From the NCBI GenBank assembly GCA_009763385.1, contig CM019825.1, positions 23,142,278 to 23,206,277 of the forward strand: a stretch of DNA of 64,000 nucleotides, in the 5' to 3' direction. Origin of the DNA: Coix lacryma-jobi var. lacryma-jobi (Eukaryota; Streptophyta; Magnoliopsida; Poales; Poaceae). Made by a program: the position numbers and the translations under genes. Positions 1 through 11,765 of this stretch are shown one piece after another. The stretch's first letter is position 1; every line of letters begins with the position of its first letter. The notes under the pieces are model-generated. The model did no database searches. It worked only from the letters and a program-made list of their open reading frames with translations, and was not told the DNA's origin.

Positions 1-138
1 GACGGGCCGGCGGCGACGACGACGACGACGACGGCGCCGAGAGTCGACAGCGATCTGTACGTGATGAAGCATCCCTGTCTTTCCGCCGCTGCCAGCTTTC
101 TCCGTTCTACTACGCCTACGCGGACTGATTTTTGCTAG
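1..138 (+). other. possible 3' end of a gene entering from the left edge
   Basis: Two plus-strand frames are open from the first base: frame 3 to a TGA at 126-128 (acidic, with a run of Asp from the GAC repeat) and frame 1 to a TAG at 136-138 (a run of Thr). Either could be the end of a last exon, since the base composition is like that of a grass coding region. Neither tail is recognisable and no start lies in the window, so this is only a possibility. The (GAC)n run at about 19-34 is a trinucleotide microsatellite in its own right. Confidence 0.2.
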
Positions 139-2263
139 CTTGCCCCTCCTGCGTCGATCTGCACTCTGCAGCCTTTGCATGCATAAGCAAAAGGCTCGGG
201 AAAGAGATCTGCGCCTGCCGCTGCCACACATGCGCGCCCGTACGTGTCCTGTGCCGCTGCAGGCTGCATGCAAGCCGATCGATGCTTTGTTCAAAGCCCT
301 GGGACAAAATAATATGTACTGCGCCGCGCCTGGCGCCTGGCGCCTGGCGCCTGGGCCGCCCTGGGCGCGACGACGACACTTTCGATCGGGCATTATTGGC
401 CGGGGACGACGACGATGCGTCATATGGCCTTTGCCTTGGCGGCTTGCCGTCCAACCCGAATCTCCGGCCGGATCGTCCCACCACCACCGCCGCGCGCGTC
501 CGTCCATCGATTGGCCGGAAACCAGTACCACACATGCGCGCGCGCGCCGTCCGCGTCACGCGCGTACTATGCTCCAGCTGCAAAAGGGATTTTCCATATA
601 TGTACTGCGCTGGCGCTGCCTCGTGCACGTACGTACGGTGTTACGGACGTTAATTTACGGCTGGCCTGCAGATGCCCCTCCCTGATGCATCATCGGTAGC
701 GACGGCTCTCGCGTACTCCACTCCACTGTCTTCGTTCTTCAAGAAAGGCGGTGGGTAGTGACACTGTGTGTTTCTATATGTCTTTCTTAGCTTTGTTCCG
801 GTTGTGCAACAAGCAGTTTCTGCTGATTTATACGATTGACTTTTTATCATAGAAAAATAATGTTTCATTTGTAATACGTTCTCTTTTTTTTTCTTAAATG
901 ATAGTGCAGCGCTCTGCCTCTAAATCTTTTTTTAAAAAAAACAACACAAGGCCTGACTTTCTTTTTTTCACAAGACTAGCAAAAATGCAAGACTTGCATT
1001 AGAAAATATACATAGCTGGGTACGTAGAATTTAGCCGAATAGTGGAATGCACGATAAGTGCTTATGATTTGAGCTCCTCTCTGGCAATCAGGGCCGGCTC
1101 TAGGGTAAGGGCAGGCAGTAGGATCGCCGGAGGTCCATGGAATTGAGGGGCCCAAAACCATATAGGTAATTAGTATGTATAATATAATATATTTTTTTTG
1201 GTTTGACTAATTGACTTAAGCGCGCAAAGGCAAAGACAAAGCCACAAACCACACGTCCATACCAGCTCATATGGCCAAAAGCCCACAACCATATGAAACT
1301 ATTACATCCTGGAAGAAAAGAACGCACAACCATCGAGTCTTTCGGCTTCTGCTCGTTTTAGAGTTCGACATATCGTTTTGTGCCGCCGCAAGTTCGCGAC
1401 CGTGACCGTAGCTGCTGAACTATGCGTCGACGGGTGGGACTGCAGCCTGTGAGAGACCGGAGAGGAAGAGAAGACATTCGTTATATCTTATGAGCTATAT
1501 AGACATTACAAAATAATTTTTATTATATGTACTATATGATATAGTTTCAATGTTCAAATTTTGTTGCACTTGTAGTCGTTTGTAAAAACAATATCTCCAC
1601 GAATAACAAAAAATAAAAGGCTACTGTATGTGGTTACCGGCATACGGCACGGCCGGAAACGAAATAACCTTTTTTGTTTTGAGAAAAGCAACTAATCCAC
1701 TATATGGGCTTTCTTTCAATTCCAATCGTTGGGCTCTCGTGTGGATCCACCGACGCACAGATATGGGCCAGCAGACTAAACAGGCTCCACCTGATTCTTA
1801 GGACAGCCCAGTACTACTTTCTTTTTCTTTTTCTTTTTTCTAGGAGCACAAACACATCTCGTGTTATTTTCTCGCATCCATTAGTACTGTGACGGTAGCA
1901 CTAACTTGGTTACCGTTTATTTCTTTGTGAAAATATAACATCATGATTTTTTTTGGCCCAGGATATCAATGGATGAAAACAAAAACCACCAGTTCTTTGG
2001 TGTTACACACTTCACAAGAGTATGATAGCATTGCTGATTGCTCTCCCTTGACAAGTCCGATCAGGCCACTATTGCTTGTCTGACGTGGCTTTGAGTTCCC
2101 GGTTGATTTAGAAGCAGCTAATAGTTAGCTGGCTAATAATTTATAATTAATTATTTAAAAGCTACTAACTATATTAGCTGGCTACTTATCAATTGGATGG
2201 TAAAAGATAGAGTTACGATTGTTTTTACTTTTTAATGACTACTAAATGTATTCCTCACGAATT
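139..2263. other. intergenic spacer, no supported gene
   Basis: The first 550 bases are GC-rich with overlapping open frames on both strands, which look like composition effects: they are short and resemble no known protein. A short tandem run of GGCGCCT units lies at about 319-350. From 750 onwards the sequence is AT-rich. At 1089-1104 there is a CAGGGCCGGCTCTAGG-like end typical of grass hAT-type repeats, followed by GGGGCCCAAAACC, suggesting a decayed transposon. A self-complementary AT-rich stretch at about 2105-2195 (AGCTAATAGTTAGCTGGC and its partner) resembles a MITE. Confidence 0.4.
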
Positions 2264-2344
2264 GAGCATAGCTCAGCTCGTTGAGTTTATTGTGCTGGTG
2301 TCCACCCAGGTTAAAGTCCTCGACATGATATGAGTGTTCATATT
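2264..2344 (+). mobile_element. tRNA-derived SINE (Au-like), left part
   Basis: GAGCATAGCTCAGCTCG (2264-2280) resembles a tRNA-type A box, and CCAGGTTAAAGTCCT about 30 bases later resembles a degenerate B box. This is the layout of grass Au-type SINE heads. The sequence continues into TGAGTGTTCATATT and is then broken by the LTR retrotransposon. On its far side, at 14115, the sequence resumes as ATATTTTCCTGGATTCA, which resembles the body of the same SINE class. Family assignment is from memory of the motif layout. Confidence 0.5.
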
Positions 2345-4697
2345 TGTAAGTGCATCTAGCCCTTAGTGGGTTTTGGTGAATTGAGTGACAACATAATTAA
2401 AGGTCTAACAAGTTTGCTAAGTGTATCAAAGGTTCAACAAGAAAAGCAAACTTGATGATATTCCACATAGTGTTGAAATGAAGGCCAAAATTGTGTATTG
2501 TTGTATTAGAAGATCATGGAAACAATCTTGTTCAAGCAAAAGACAACAATGCAAATAGAGTTGATGATATGGCTTCTATGTTGTGGGATATCATGGCATC
2601 ATGAGAAAGCAAGCATATTTGGCAAATGACAAGTGAGACATGGATTGATGATTTTGGAATGGTCTCAACAATGGGTTGCTTTTCGTGAGCAAGAAGAGTT
2701 TGATAGTGAACTAGCTTTGATCAAGGTTGAAGAATGAATCAAGAATGCATAAGTGAGTAAATGGCAAGCAAAGTTGAAATGACAAAGGACACAACTCATA
2801 TTGGATATAAGTCATTCTCTACTTTGGTTTGATTGTATGGATAAATGTTTGGAGAATCACTTTGCATTGATTTGATCAAGCTAGAAGTATGAAGATGGAG
2901 ATTGAAGTGAGTGTTGAGTGTCAAGCCAAAAGGAGAGGATATTAGGAATCGTGAATTGGCTTGACCATATTAATGATGATCCATATATGTCTCTATGTGA
3001 GTCAAACTAAAGCTTGATTGATCTCAACATGCATATCTACAAGATGTTCAAGCAAGGATCACAATATTGAAGAAATGGTTTTCAATGGATGCTCAATATG
3101 ATGTGACTTGAGTGTGGCTTGATAAGGTGAAGATAGCAAGGAAAGGGCTTCGAGGTACTAAGCGACGGTGAAGGTCAAGAGACCGAAGTACTATGGCTAG
3201 GGTGAAGAAGAGAGTACTTGCATTGAGTCGAGGTACTAATCAAGCTATGAGGATTCATATTGTGTTGAGGATCAAATCATTAGTGGAAGTGACTTGAAGC
3301 CATGGATTGAACTCATATGTGTGGAAATGGTTCAAGTCACATGCTCAAGGTGTGTTTGCTCAAAGAAAGGAGACAAAGATGATTGCAATCCCTTTCGAAG
3401 TGATATCAAGAAGAAATGGCATATGAAGACATTGAAGACTCAAGTGGTTAAAATGGTTATATTTTCTTTGTCTTGAGTATAGTTATGCCGTACTATCAAG
3501 GGGGATGCAATACGAATCATAGACAAGTCTCAAGTGCTCAAACTAACCGAACCCGAGTGTTAACATGAGAGAAAACACTTAGCACTGCACCTGCACTTGT
3601 TGATCTTGGGCTTGTTCTCTGTAGGGTTGGATAGCCCTCGAAACAAGCTTTCCGGAAAGTCCAAGATCACTGAAATCGGAGTTCGGAGTAAAAAGTTATG
3701 GCGTTTTTCGTGAGGTCACCTGTGCTGTCTCAGGGAGCTGCGGCAGTGCCGCTCTGTCGAGCGGCAGTGCCGCTCCCCGGCAGTGCCGGGCTAAGTGCGG
3801 CAGTGCCGGGCCTGTACAGCCAGTAACGGCTAGTTTCTGACCTCCAACGGCTAGTTTTGGGTGTGGGGGGTATATATACCCACCCCACGCCTCCAGAGCT
3901 GGCTGCTGGTGCCCAAAACACTTCTAACACATCCAAAGCCATTTGAGAGCTCTCCCCAACCCTCTCTTGTGAGAGTGACATATTTAGTGCATGATTAAGT
4001 GTTGGGGCTGTGTGATTAAGAGCTAGAGAGCATATTAGAGCCTTCCAAACCTTGAGCACTTGTCGGGCTTCGTCGATCTTCGTTGTGCATCTTTTACTCT
4101 TGGAGGTGAAGCCTCCTAGACGGCTAAGCGTCGCCCGGCGAGCTCCCGTGCTTGTGGTGAGCAGCGGGAAGTTTGTAATCCTCTTGTGGAGCTAGTAGAA
4201 TTACCCCTCACTTCAAGGATTTGGTTCCTTGACTTGAGACCGAGGAAGAGTTGCAAAGCTCTTGACCTAAGTGGTCATCCTCAACAACGTGGAGGTAGGC
4301 AAGCCTTGGTGGCGAGCTGAACCACGGGATAAATCACTTGTCTCTTGTATTTACTTGTGTTCATTCATCATACTTGTGAGCTTGTGATTGATTCTAGGAT
4401 TTGGCCCCGATCTATTTCATACAACATATTTGGCTTGGTTGAGTTGGTTCTGCAGGTTCAGGAAACCAAGAGCAACACTTCTATTCATATAGAATTGGTT
4501 TCCTGTGGCTAGTTTTTGAATTGCAGGCTCGGGCAGTTTGTTGGCGCGGCAGTACCGGGCTGAGGCCGGCAGTGCCGGGGTGCGGCAGTTCCGGGATTAG
4601 GGCGGTAGTGCCGGGCATCTCTAACAAAGTTTTGAGCTGTGATTTTAAACAGGCCTATTCACCCCCCCCCCCTCTAGGCGACATCAAGGTCCTTTCA
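2345..4697 (+). repeat. 5' LTR
   Basis: This 2353-bp long terminal repeat matches 11766-14114 almost base for base. It begins TG and ends CA. It differs from the right copy mainly by an 11- versus 7-base C run near its end, which accounts for the whole 4-bp length difference. It contains a TATA-type promoter at 3868-3881 and two clusters of GCGGCAGTGCCGC-like motifs (3739-3810 and 4545-4616). Confidence 0.95.
3868..3881 (+). promoter_or_regulatory. LTR TATA box within a palindrome
   Basis: GGGTATATATACCC is a perfect 14-bp palindrome inside a wider G-run/C-run context. It is the only strong TATA motif seen in the LTR and is the probable U3 promoter. The same site is at 13289-13302 in the right LTR. 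A cluster of GCGGCAGTGCCGC-like motifs ends about 60 bp upstream. The transcription start itself cannot be seen. Confidence 0.6.
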
Positions 4698-4699
4698 AT

Positions 4700-4711
4700 T
4701 GGTATCAGAGC
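4700..4711 (+). other. primer binding site (initiator Met tRNA)
   Basis: TGGTATCAGAGC lies two bases after the end of the 5' LTR. It is the standard complement of the 3' end of plant initiator methionine tRNA used by copia elements to start minus-strand synthesis. Confidence 0.9.
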
Positions 4712-4750
4712 CTGGGCTCTCAATTACGGGCTTAACCGCCTTGAGAGACG

Positions 4751-6862
4751 ATGTCGACAAGTGAGGAAGTATCTCTAGAACTTTTACTTTCCGATGGCTC
4801 AAATTATACATCTTGGTCTGCTAGTATACTTGATGTTTTTAGGGCCATGGGTCCTCAACTCGAGCAGATTGTAGATGTGAGCATTTCACCTCCTAGTGAT
4901 GATTTGGACTATCTAACTAAAGAGGAAGTGAAATGCTTACAACTCAATGCTCAAGCTACTAATGTCTTATTTAGTGCCTTGAGTGAAGATGTACTTGATG
5001 CCGTCATATTTGGAGATGGTGAACCACTTGAGGATGCTCATCTCATTTGGACCACACTCAAAGAAAGATATGATAAGTCCAAATGTGATGAGAGGTTGCT
5101 CTCATTAGAGGAATCACTTGAGGAGTGCTCAACTTCACCAACAAATAAAGAGCCTCAAGTGATTCTCTCAAAAGGTTTAGGTGATCATGACTCATCCACT
5201 CTCACACCAACATATGCTTTTACATATGGTACTTCTACTTCCTCTAGTTCTTGTGAGACTAACATTTTTAAGGAAGAAGAAGAGTGTGATCGGTGGAGGC
5301 CAAATGATGAGTCCACTTCACCGAGATGCTCAACTCTCTATGCCACTTCTCATATGGGCCTCATGGCAAAGAAAGAGAAGAATGTGGCAAGTGAGAATGA
5401 GAGTTCAAGTGAAAGTGAAAGTGAAGATGAGAGTGATGATGATGATGATGAGCTTGATCCACTCCTTGCACTCTTAAGCAAGAAAGACAAGTTGATGGTG
5501 CTCAAGCTCATAGATAAAATTGATGAGCAAGAAGAAGCACTTCACAAGCAAGAAGATTTTCTCATCGAAAAGATCAAATGCTTGGAGAAGTTGACCAAAA
5601 GGCATGAAAAGCTTAAGTGCTCTCATGCTACTTTGGTTGAAAGGTATGAAAACTTGTCAATTGAGCAAACTTGTACTATTAACTCTCTATGTTGTGTTTC
5701 TCAATTAGAAGATGAAAATTATATGCTCAAGGACAAAGTGGAAAAGCTCACTAGCAAGAATGAGACATTGCAAGAAAATCATGATGAGCTCTTGTGCTCT
5801 CATGAGAAGCTTATGGATTCTCATATCATGCTAGAAATCAGTCATGAGGTTGTGGTAACATCGGTAAAATCCTTCCAACCTCACAAGTGCACATGTACAC
5901 AAGTTCAATTTGATTTATCTCATGCTAACTCTTGTTGTTCGCAAGGAAATATGTCTTGTGTTGAGAATGTGCTTGTAGAGTCTTGTGATGACCTCATTGT
6001 GCAAGAGAATGATGAACTTAAAGAAGAGGTTGCAAGGCTCAAGGACTTGATTCAATTGAAGGGCAAGTGCATTGCTCAACCTTCTCAAGATAACCGTGAA
6101 GACATGGTGAAGAAGCTTGAGAAGGGATCAACTGCAGCATGCATGAAACCCCATCAACAAGGTCACAAGTCCGACAATGGCAAAGCCAAGGAGCATGTTG
6201 GAAAAGTGTATTTTGTCCATAGTGCGGAAGTGCCGCGCCCACCCACGGAAGTGCCGCGACGCGGTAGTGCCGCGCACAAACGCGGAAGTGCCGCACTTGG
6301 GCAAAACAGAAAAGCTCCCAAGGCCACCAAGAAAGAAGAGAAGGGCATGAGCAAGATTCAAGAGAAGAACAATATGGCTCATGTCAAGTGCTCCAACATG
6401 GGACACAATGCCTCTATGTGTTCCAACAAGATTGATGACCAAGCCACACTTCCAAACAAGAAGATAAGAAGAAGTAAAAGGAAGTGTTATGAGTGCAATG
6501 AGAAGGGTCATGAAATTGCATCATGCCCCTACATGAACGACAAAGGCTTGATATCATCAAGAAAGAGGCTCAGTAGCAAGGTAGCAAGCAAATTGCAAGA
6601 AAACAAGGCTAAGAATAACAAGACACGCCTATGCTACACTTGTAGAGGAAAGGGACACCTAAGTGTGGAGTGTCCCATGGGTAACACTCTTAAGCCAAAC
6701 TTGTCAATTGATTCAAAATTGCTTAGGAGGTCCAAAAATGACACTTGTGCTAGAAAGGTGATTGGTTCACCATATACTAGCACAAAGGCCATTTGGGTGC
6801 CTAAGTCTCTTGTGACTAACCTTGATGGACCCATCTTGGTATGGGTACCAAATTGTGCTTAA
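4751..6862 (+). CDS. retrotransposon Gag polyprotein
   Basis: A 703-aa intact frame begins 40 bp after the primer site. Residues 1-130 look like the copia-type gag core (an SDGSNYTSWSASILD start and an HLIWTTLKERYDKSKCDE segment). An acidic Ser/Glu/Asp patch (about 215-235) follows, then a long coiled coil (about 240-400). Near the C terminus are two intact CX2CX4HX4C zinc knuckles (starting about residues 579 and 628), preceded by a degenerate one (about 547) whose first Cys is replaced by His. The protein would coat element RNA in virus-like particles. Residues about 490-520 are encoded by GCGGAAGTGCCGC-type repeats, giving repeated EVPR and RGSAA segments absent from ordinary gag. No protease or pol frame follows, so this is a gag-only element. 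Confidence 0.9.
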   Translation: MSTSEEVSLELLLSDGSNYTSWSASILDVFRAMGPQLEQIVDVSISPPSDDLDYLTKEEVKCLQLNAQATNVLFSALSEDVLDAVIFGDGEPLEDAHLIWTTLKERYDKSKCDERLLSLEESLEECSTSPTNKEPQVILSKGLGDHDSSTLTPTYAFTYGTSTSSSSCETNIFKEEEECDRWRPNDESTSPRCSTLYATSHMGLMAKKEKNVASENESSSESESEDESDDDDDELDPLLALLSKKDKLMVLKLIDKIDEQEEALHKQEDFLIEKIKCLEKLTKRHEKLKCSHATLVERYENLSIEQTCTINSLCCVSQLEDENYMLKDKVEKLTSKNETLQENHDELLCSHEKLMDSHIMLEISHEVVVTSVKSFQPHKCTCTQVQFDLSHANSCCSQGNMSCVENVLVESCDDLIVQENDELKEEVARLKDLIQLKGKCIAQPSQDNREDMVKKLEKGSTAACMKPHQQGHKSDNGKAKEHVGKVYFVHSAEVPRPPTEVPRRGSAAHKRGSAALGQNRKAPKATKKEEKGMSKIQEKNNMAHVKCSNMGHNASMCSNKIDDQATLPNKKIRRSKRKCYECNEKGHEIASCPYMNDKGLISSRKRLSSKVASKLQENKAKNNKTRLCYTCRGKGHLSVECPMGNTLKPNLSIDSKLLRRSKNDTCARKVIGSPYTSTKAIWVPKSLVTNLDGPILVWVPNCA

Positions 6863-7819
6863 TAAGTGTTGTAGGTACTTGAAGGTGATATGAAGCCTTG
6901 GGGAGCTTGAGCAAGTCTTATTGAAAATATCATCTCAAGCTATCAATCTTATTCATATTGACTATTCTATCAAGATTGACCCAAGGATGAATTGATGGAT
7001 ATATCTCTAACTTCATACTCATCTCGGTAACAAGTACCTAACCCTTGCTAGCTAGCCACTTGACTTGTGTAGTCTCTAGTAGTTCACAAATATGTGTATG
7101 TTTGTGAATTATTAGGAGTGGCTAGAGTACTTTGAGTTCAAATGAATCATATTCCATATGATGCTTTTAATGGCTCTCTAGTAGAGCAAGATCTTATTCA
7201 TGTTGTAGGTAATGAGGAACCACTTTGTGAGACAATCAAGAAAATGCCCATTGGTGATATAAGACCAAAAGAAGTTCTGGGTACAAAGATAGGAGATCCT
7301 CAAGCTACTATTGCACCAAATTCCGCTGACATCTCTGATATGGTAGTACCATGCCTCAGAGCGGCAGTGCCGCGCCTCAGAGCGGCAGTGCCGCCCCTAT
7401 GCAGACAGTAGTGGCTGAGATAAGTCCAAGCAATGGATGAAGTCTACAACATGATGATAAGCAAAGTGAAGATGAAGAAGCCACCTCATCCATTATGTTT
7501 CAAGAAGGGTGGTAACATCTAAATCTCAAGTGCAATTTATTTCAAATCTTATCTCTTTGTGTCTTGTGTAGTCACTTAGGGAAAGAAACCACTTGAGGAT
7601 ATGTATTGGTTGTTGGTCATGGAAGAAAAGTATGATTGGAATTTCACAACAAGCAACATACATGACTTGGTGTTCTTTGTGGACCTTAAACCAAGAATTT
7701 CAAGAAAGCTCAAGTAGAAGCACTTATCACTCAAATCTCAAGAACTCTCTACTTAATGAAATCTTGTCATATGGTAGATTGGCAAATTCTCATTCTCATC
7801 TTATGGCCATCTACATGCT

Positions 7820-8360
7820 CAAATGGTTGTGAGTATTTCTTGGCATAAGTTAAATTTGATTATTCTATTGTTGCCATGACCTAGACATAGAGTAAAATGC
7901 CATGTTCTTAAATGAATAGAGTGTTATGTGAGAAATTCAAATACTTAGAGCACTTATAAAAGGGGAATTTACTCTATGACTAGAGTTGTGAGACTAACCA
8001 TTTCTCTAAGTGATTTATGTAGTCTCACTAAATGAGAATGTGTTTCTTAAATGGAGTGTGCTATCATATCAATGCCATCAATCCAAAACTATGTGATGTG
8101 TTCTCTCTAGTTAATTTTGGGTTGATTCGTCTATGTTAGCCACTCACCATAATATGGCTTAAATCTACCCTTTGGACTTAATTGACCAACCATGCACATT
8201 CACATTTCCATTTGACTCAAAAGAGTATGCATGCGGCATTAAGGGAGATTTAATCCATGTTATAAGGTTTCTCTTTTTTGGTAGCTCATTTGCCTTCCAC
8301 ACATAAAGGGTTACTAAATGAGAAACTAGTGCTTGTGCTACTAATACCTCTTGTGTTGAG
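7820..8360 (+). repeat. diverged internal direct repeat, copy 1
   Basis: This stretch shares ordered blocks with 9905-10440: TTTGGCATAA-like start, GTAGTCTC..GAGAATG, CATAATATGGCTTAAAT, GACTTAATTGACCA and AAGGGAGATTTA..ATGTTAT.AGGTTT. Spacing between blocks is conserved but the sequence between them has drifted. It was found by eye; the exact ends are approximate. Confidence 0.55.
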
Positions 8361-8540
8361 CTTATTCATAGGAAATCAATAAGAAGAGGTTGTGCTTATT
8401 CATTTGGATGCATCACAAGCCTAAAGGTTACTCTTCACCTAAAGCAAGATGAGGTTGGTAGATGTCGGAGTGTGTTGACTCACTCTCAAGATGTGGAGGC
8501 TCCTCATGTTGAAGATAATCTACAACCTACTGCTGATGTG

Positions 8541-8640
8541 CGAGCAGCAGTGCCGCTCAGCGGGCAGCACTGCCGGGCCACGGGCAGCACTGCCGGGCCA
8601 CGAGCAGCACTGCCGGGCCATGAGCAGCACTGCTGCGCCA
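8541..8640 (+). repeat. cluster of GGCAGCACTGCC palindromic motifs
   Basis: About five tandem units (period close to 20 bp) follow the pattern GGGCAGCACTGCCGGGCCAC. Each core GGCAGCACTGCC is an inverted repeat with a two-base centre. Relative to the clusters in the LTR and gag, several of these units are in the opposite (CACTGCCG) orientation. Confidence 0.75.
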
Positions 8641-9904
8641 CCTCCACACACAGCAGCTGACAACCGTCCATTTTGTGGACCTAGAGCATGATGTTGAGGT
8701 TGAGTTGGATATGCTATATTGGAAGAACTCATAATACTACAAATATTGATAAGAGGACTGAATGGTAATGACATCTTGTGAGTGTTCTAAGCCAAAACCA
8801 CCTCATTATTGGACAAGAAGAGAAGAATTGTAAAAATTATCAAATCTGTCCAGAAATCTGAAATTTTGAGTTAGCTGCTTTCAAGCATGGATTTGAAGGT
8901 TCCAACACTGATGAATTGACCTGAAACTTTGTGAGCATGCTATATATATCTAGTACTTGTTGTTGTACAGTTGGGATGCAGTTTGGTTTAGAAGAAAATC
9001 AGTTTCAGTTGAATTTTGTCAGCCTCAGCACTGCAGTTTCAGACTTGAGCAGTTTTGGTAGAAAATAGATTTGACTGATAAAATGGAATCCAAATGGGCT
9101 GAAATTTTGACAGCAGTTAGAGGACTCATAGATGAACATTTCTACCAAATTTCATGTATACTGGCTTAATGGTCTGAGAGATATGAATTTTTCTCCAAGG
9201 AAGACAGAATCTGAAAAGTTGGATTGCAAGCATCTTGAAGGAGTTTGAAATGAGTTTGAACATAGTGTAGACTTCTCCTTTGACCTCATTGTTGATGTGC
9301 ATAGGTGTGCTTTGTGTACTCTTGTATGCACAAATTGAGGGGGAGTTTACTTTCTATCTCATGAGACAAAATGCCTTCTCTCAAGCTCATATTCTGTAAT
9401 CTCAAACATTGGAGAAAGAAGAACTTCAAAGGAGGATGGATAGTTCCAATGGAATCTTTGGGTGCTCCAAAGATTATTCTTGGAGGTCTCAGTCTTTATA
9501 AACTGAATGCTCCTAGTTTTGTTGTCGGATGCCCCAATCCTTTGGAGGAACTATATTTATGTGAGTTGAAGAAAAGAAGTAAAGATTGGATGTTCATTGC
9601 TAATTCTTCATCTAAAGCTCATCAAGTCACATGGATCCATCCCTTTGATCACCCAGGATCTCGTCAACAAGAGTGGTAACTCCTAGTTCACAATTTGCAA
9701 ATTTCATGAACTTTACCATTTGCTTTCTATGTGAGTTGCTTTAGGTAGAGAAAGAACTAGGAACCTAATGTGGATCTTGGATGATCACAAGAGCTTTAAT
9801 TCACCATGAATCATCAAGTGAAAAAGTATGGCCATCCATATCATCAAGTCTCACTTATGATGGTCATATCAATGAAAATCTATGTGGTGATCTCTCTACC
9901 TAAG

Positions 9905-10440
9905 TGGTGGTATGTTCTCTTTGGCATAATTTCAATTGTTGCAAATTTGGTGTGCCTTGACCAAGATATAGCATGAACTCCTCTAGACTCTTAAAGTGAT
10001 TCAAGTGCATTTCACAAGTAGTTCGAGTACTTGATGCACATATTAAGGGGGAGTCTATTCTATGTCTTGTGTCTTTTGAGACTAACATTTTCTTCTAGTG
10101 AACTTGTGTAGTCTCTTGGTGAGAATGAGTTTCTCATGGGTATGCTACATAGCCAAATCAATCCAAAATAGTAATGTTATCTCTCATATTTATTTGGATT
10201 GCAATTTTAACTCTTATGTAGCTACTCTCCATAATATAGCTTAAATTTCCTTATTTAGACTTAATTGACCAAAAGTGCATATGTTTTGCTTTCCACATAC
10301 ATATGTATGCACTATCAAATAAGGGGGATTTAGTTTATGTTATGAGGTTTTACAATTAGTGATCCACATGCTTTCCACATTCAAATGGTCACTAGTTGTA
10401 AAACTATCGCTTGTGCAATTTAATGCTATCTCTTGTCTCC
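9905..10440 (+). repeat. diverged internal direct repeat, copy 2
   Basis: Partner of the module at 7820-8360, in the same orientation and with the same order of conserved blocks (CATAATATAGCTTAAAT, GACTTAATTGACCA, AAGGGGGATTTAG). The two copies are far more diverged than the LTRs, so the duplication is older than this insertion and belongs to the family. Confidence 0.55.
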
Positions 10441-11410
10441 GTGAGCATTCCCTAGGTCGACATCTAGGTGATATTATGAGATACAAGCATCCATTCCTAT
10501 TGGCATCAACTTGTGAAGATTCCTTCCATTGGTGTCAAACTATGAAGATCATATTTCAATTGATATTGGTGGATAATCTTTCAATTGATATATCAAGAAA
10601 TATGTCTTCAATTGGTATCTCAAAATGACAACAAGAGCTAGCAATGGACTTTCAACTAAGATGAAGCACAAGTTTGAAGTGTCTCCTTGAAGATGATGAA
10701 AAGGAGAGATGGGCACAAATGAGATCCTTTTCTTAATGAAATGCTAGGCCCATCAAAGCACTAAATTCAAAATCATCATCATGGTGGAGATTATGAGGCT
10801 TAGAACAAAGGTATATCACTCTATGAACATTCGTATTACCTTTGTGCATCTAGGCCCTTACATGCTAGAGTGTGCATGTGTATACAATATTTTGAGTCAC
10901 ACCATGAGTTTGTTCTTATGGTGACAATTAGAGAATGAGTTAGATATTTGGTTGATACCTCTTGTGGTGATTATGTAAGTTTGTCTCATGTTATGTCACC
11001 TATGTGAGGTATGAGCTAAATATGCTAACCTCTTGAGAATCTTGACTTAAAGTGTTGCATACTTTGTTTGGTAGAAAAACATAGAAGAGAAATCATATAT
11101 GCTAAACTTTTACCTACCTCTATCCCTCACTTGTCTACCATCATTTCTTCCTTTTGGTGGAGAGATCCTTTTTGGAGATTAATGCCAAAGGGGGAGAAAT
11201 TTTGGGGGACATTGTAAGGGAAGAGAGATTGATATGAGGATGGAAAGGGGTAAAGGAGAGGCATATAAGATTTATTATGTGGTGTGTGCAAGGATAAGTG
11301 CAAGGATAATTTAATTTGATGCTCTTGACAAGAATCATTTATGCTGCCTTGAGTGCTTGTGCTTGTTTCTCTAGTGTGCTTGTGCTTGTTTCTCTAGTGT
11401 TGGCCAGGCA

Positions 11411-11496
11411 AGTGCGGCAGTGCTGCTCTCTAGTGCGGCAGTGCCGCTCTCTAGTGCGGCAGTGCCGCTCTCTAGTGCGGCAGTGCCGCTCTCTGC
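11411..11496 (+). repeat. cluster of GCGGCAGTGCCGCTCTCTA tandem motifs
   Basis: Four near-identical units with a spacing of about 19-20 bp, each with the near-palindrome GCGGCAGTGCCGC (the first unit has CTG in place of CCG). They lie about 270 bp upstream of the 3' LTR. Together with the clusters at 3739, 4545, 6224, 7359, 8541, 13160 and 13966 they mark every part of the element. Confidence 0.8.
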
Positions 11497-11750
11497 TGGC
11501 CAGCAATCTCTGAGTGCATGAACTGTCTCGTGAGCATCACGGTTATCATGTTGACACCTTGCACCCCACGAATGTTAAGATATAAGAGAGTTTCCACACT
11601 TTGTCTTAAATATGTGCATTTGGCATTTGAAGCCAAAATTTGAAATTCCTTTCAATGCACACATTTAGGGGGAGCTCACTATATCATAGGATTCAAAATC
11701 TTAATGTTTATCAATCTCTTGTAAGCTTTAATTGTGTTGTCATCAATCAC

Positions 11751-11764
11751 CAAAAAGGGGGAGA
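11751..11764 (+). other. polypurine tract
   Basis: CAAAAAGGGGGAGAT sits immediately before the 3' LTR. It is the expected primer for plus-strand DNA synthesis. Confidence 0.85.
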
Positions 11765-11765
11765 T

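Larger units (their letters stand above)
6863..11750. other. internal non-coding region of the retrotransposon
   Basis: Nearly 4.9 kb lies between the gag stop and the purine tract. Only short open frames occur. The longest are 7142-7411 (89 aa) and 9371-9679 (102 aa), which I do not recognise. No reverse transcriptase, integrase or RNase H motif is visible. The region contains two diverged copies of a roughly 540-bp module (about 7820-8360 and 9905-10440) and three clusters of near-palindromic CGGCAGTGCCG motifs. It looks like relict or spacer DNA keeping the element near the length of an autonomous partner. Confidence 0.7.

Noticed and set aside
116..699. Overlapping open frames of up to 181 codons on both strands
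   Set aside because: Arg/Cys/Pro-rich frames that mirror one another in GC-rich DNA; no domain, no splice signals, no preferred frame.
3294..4059. Small frames of 60 and 109 codons, repeated at 12715-13480
   Set aside because: They lie inside the two LTRs and are identical because the LTRs are; part of them is the GCGGCAGTGCCGC repeat read in frame.
6863..11750. Possible hidden pol genes of the retrotransposon
   Set aside because: No frame shows integrase, reverse transcriptase or RNase H motifs; all frames are under about 105 codons.
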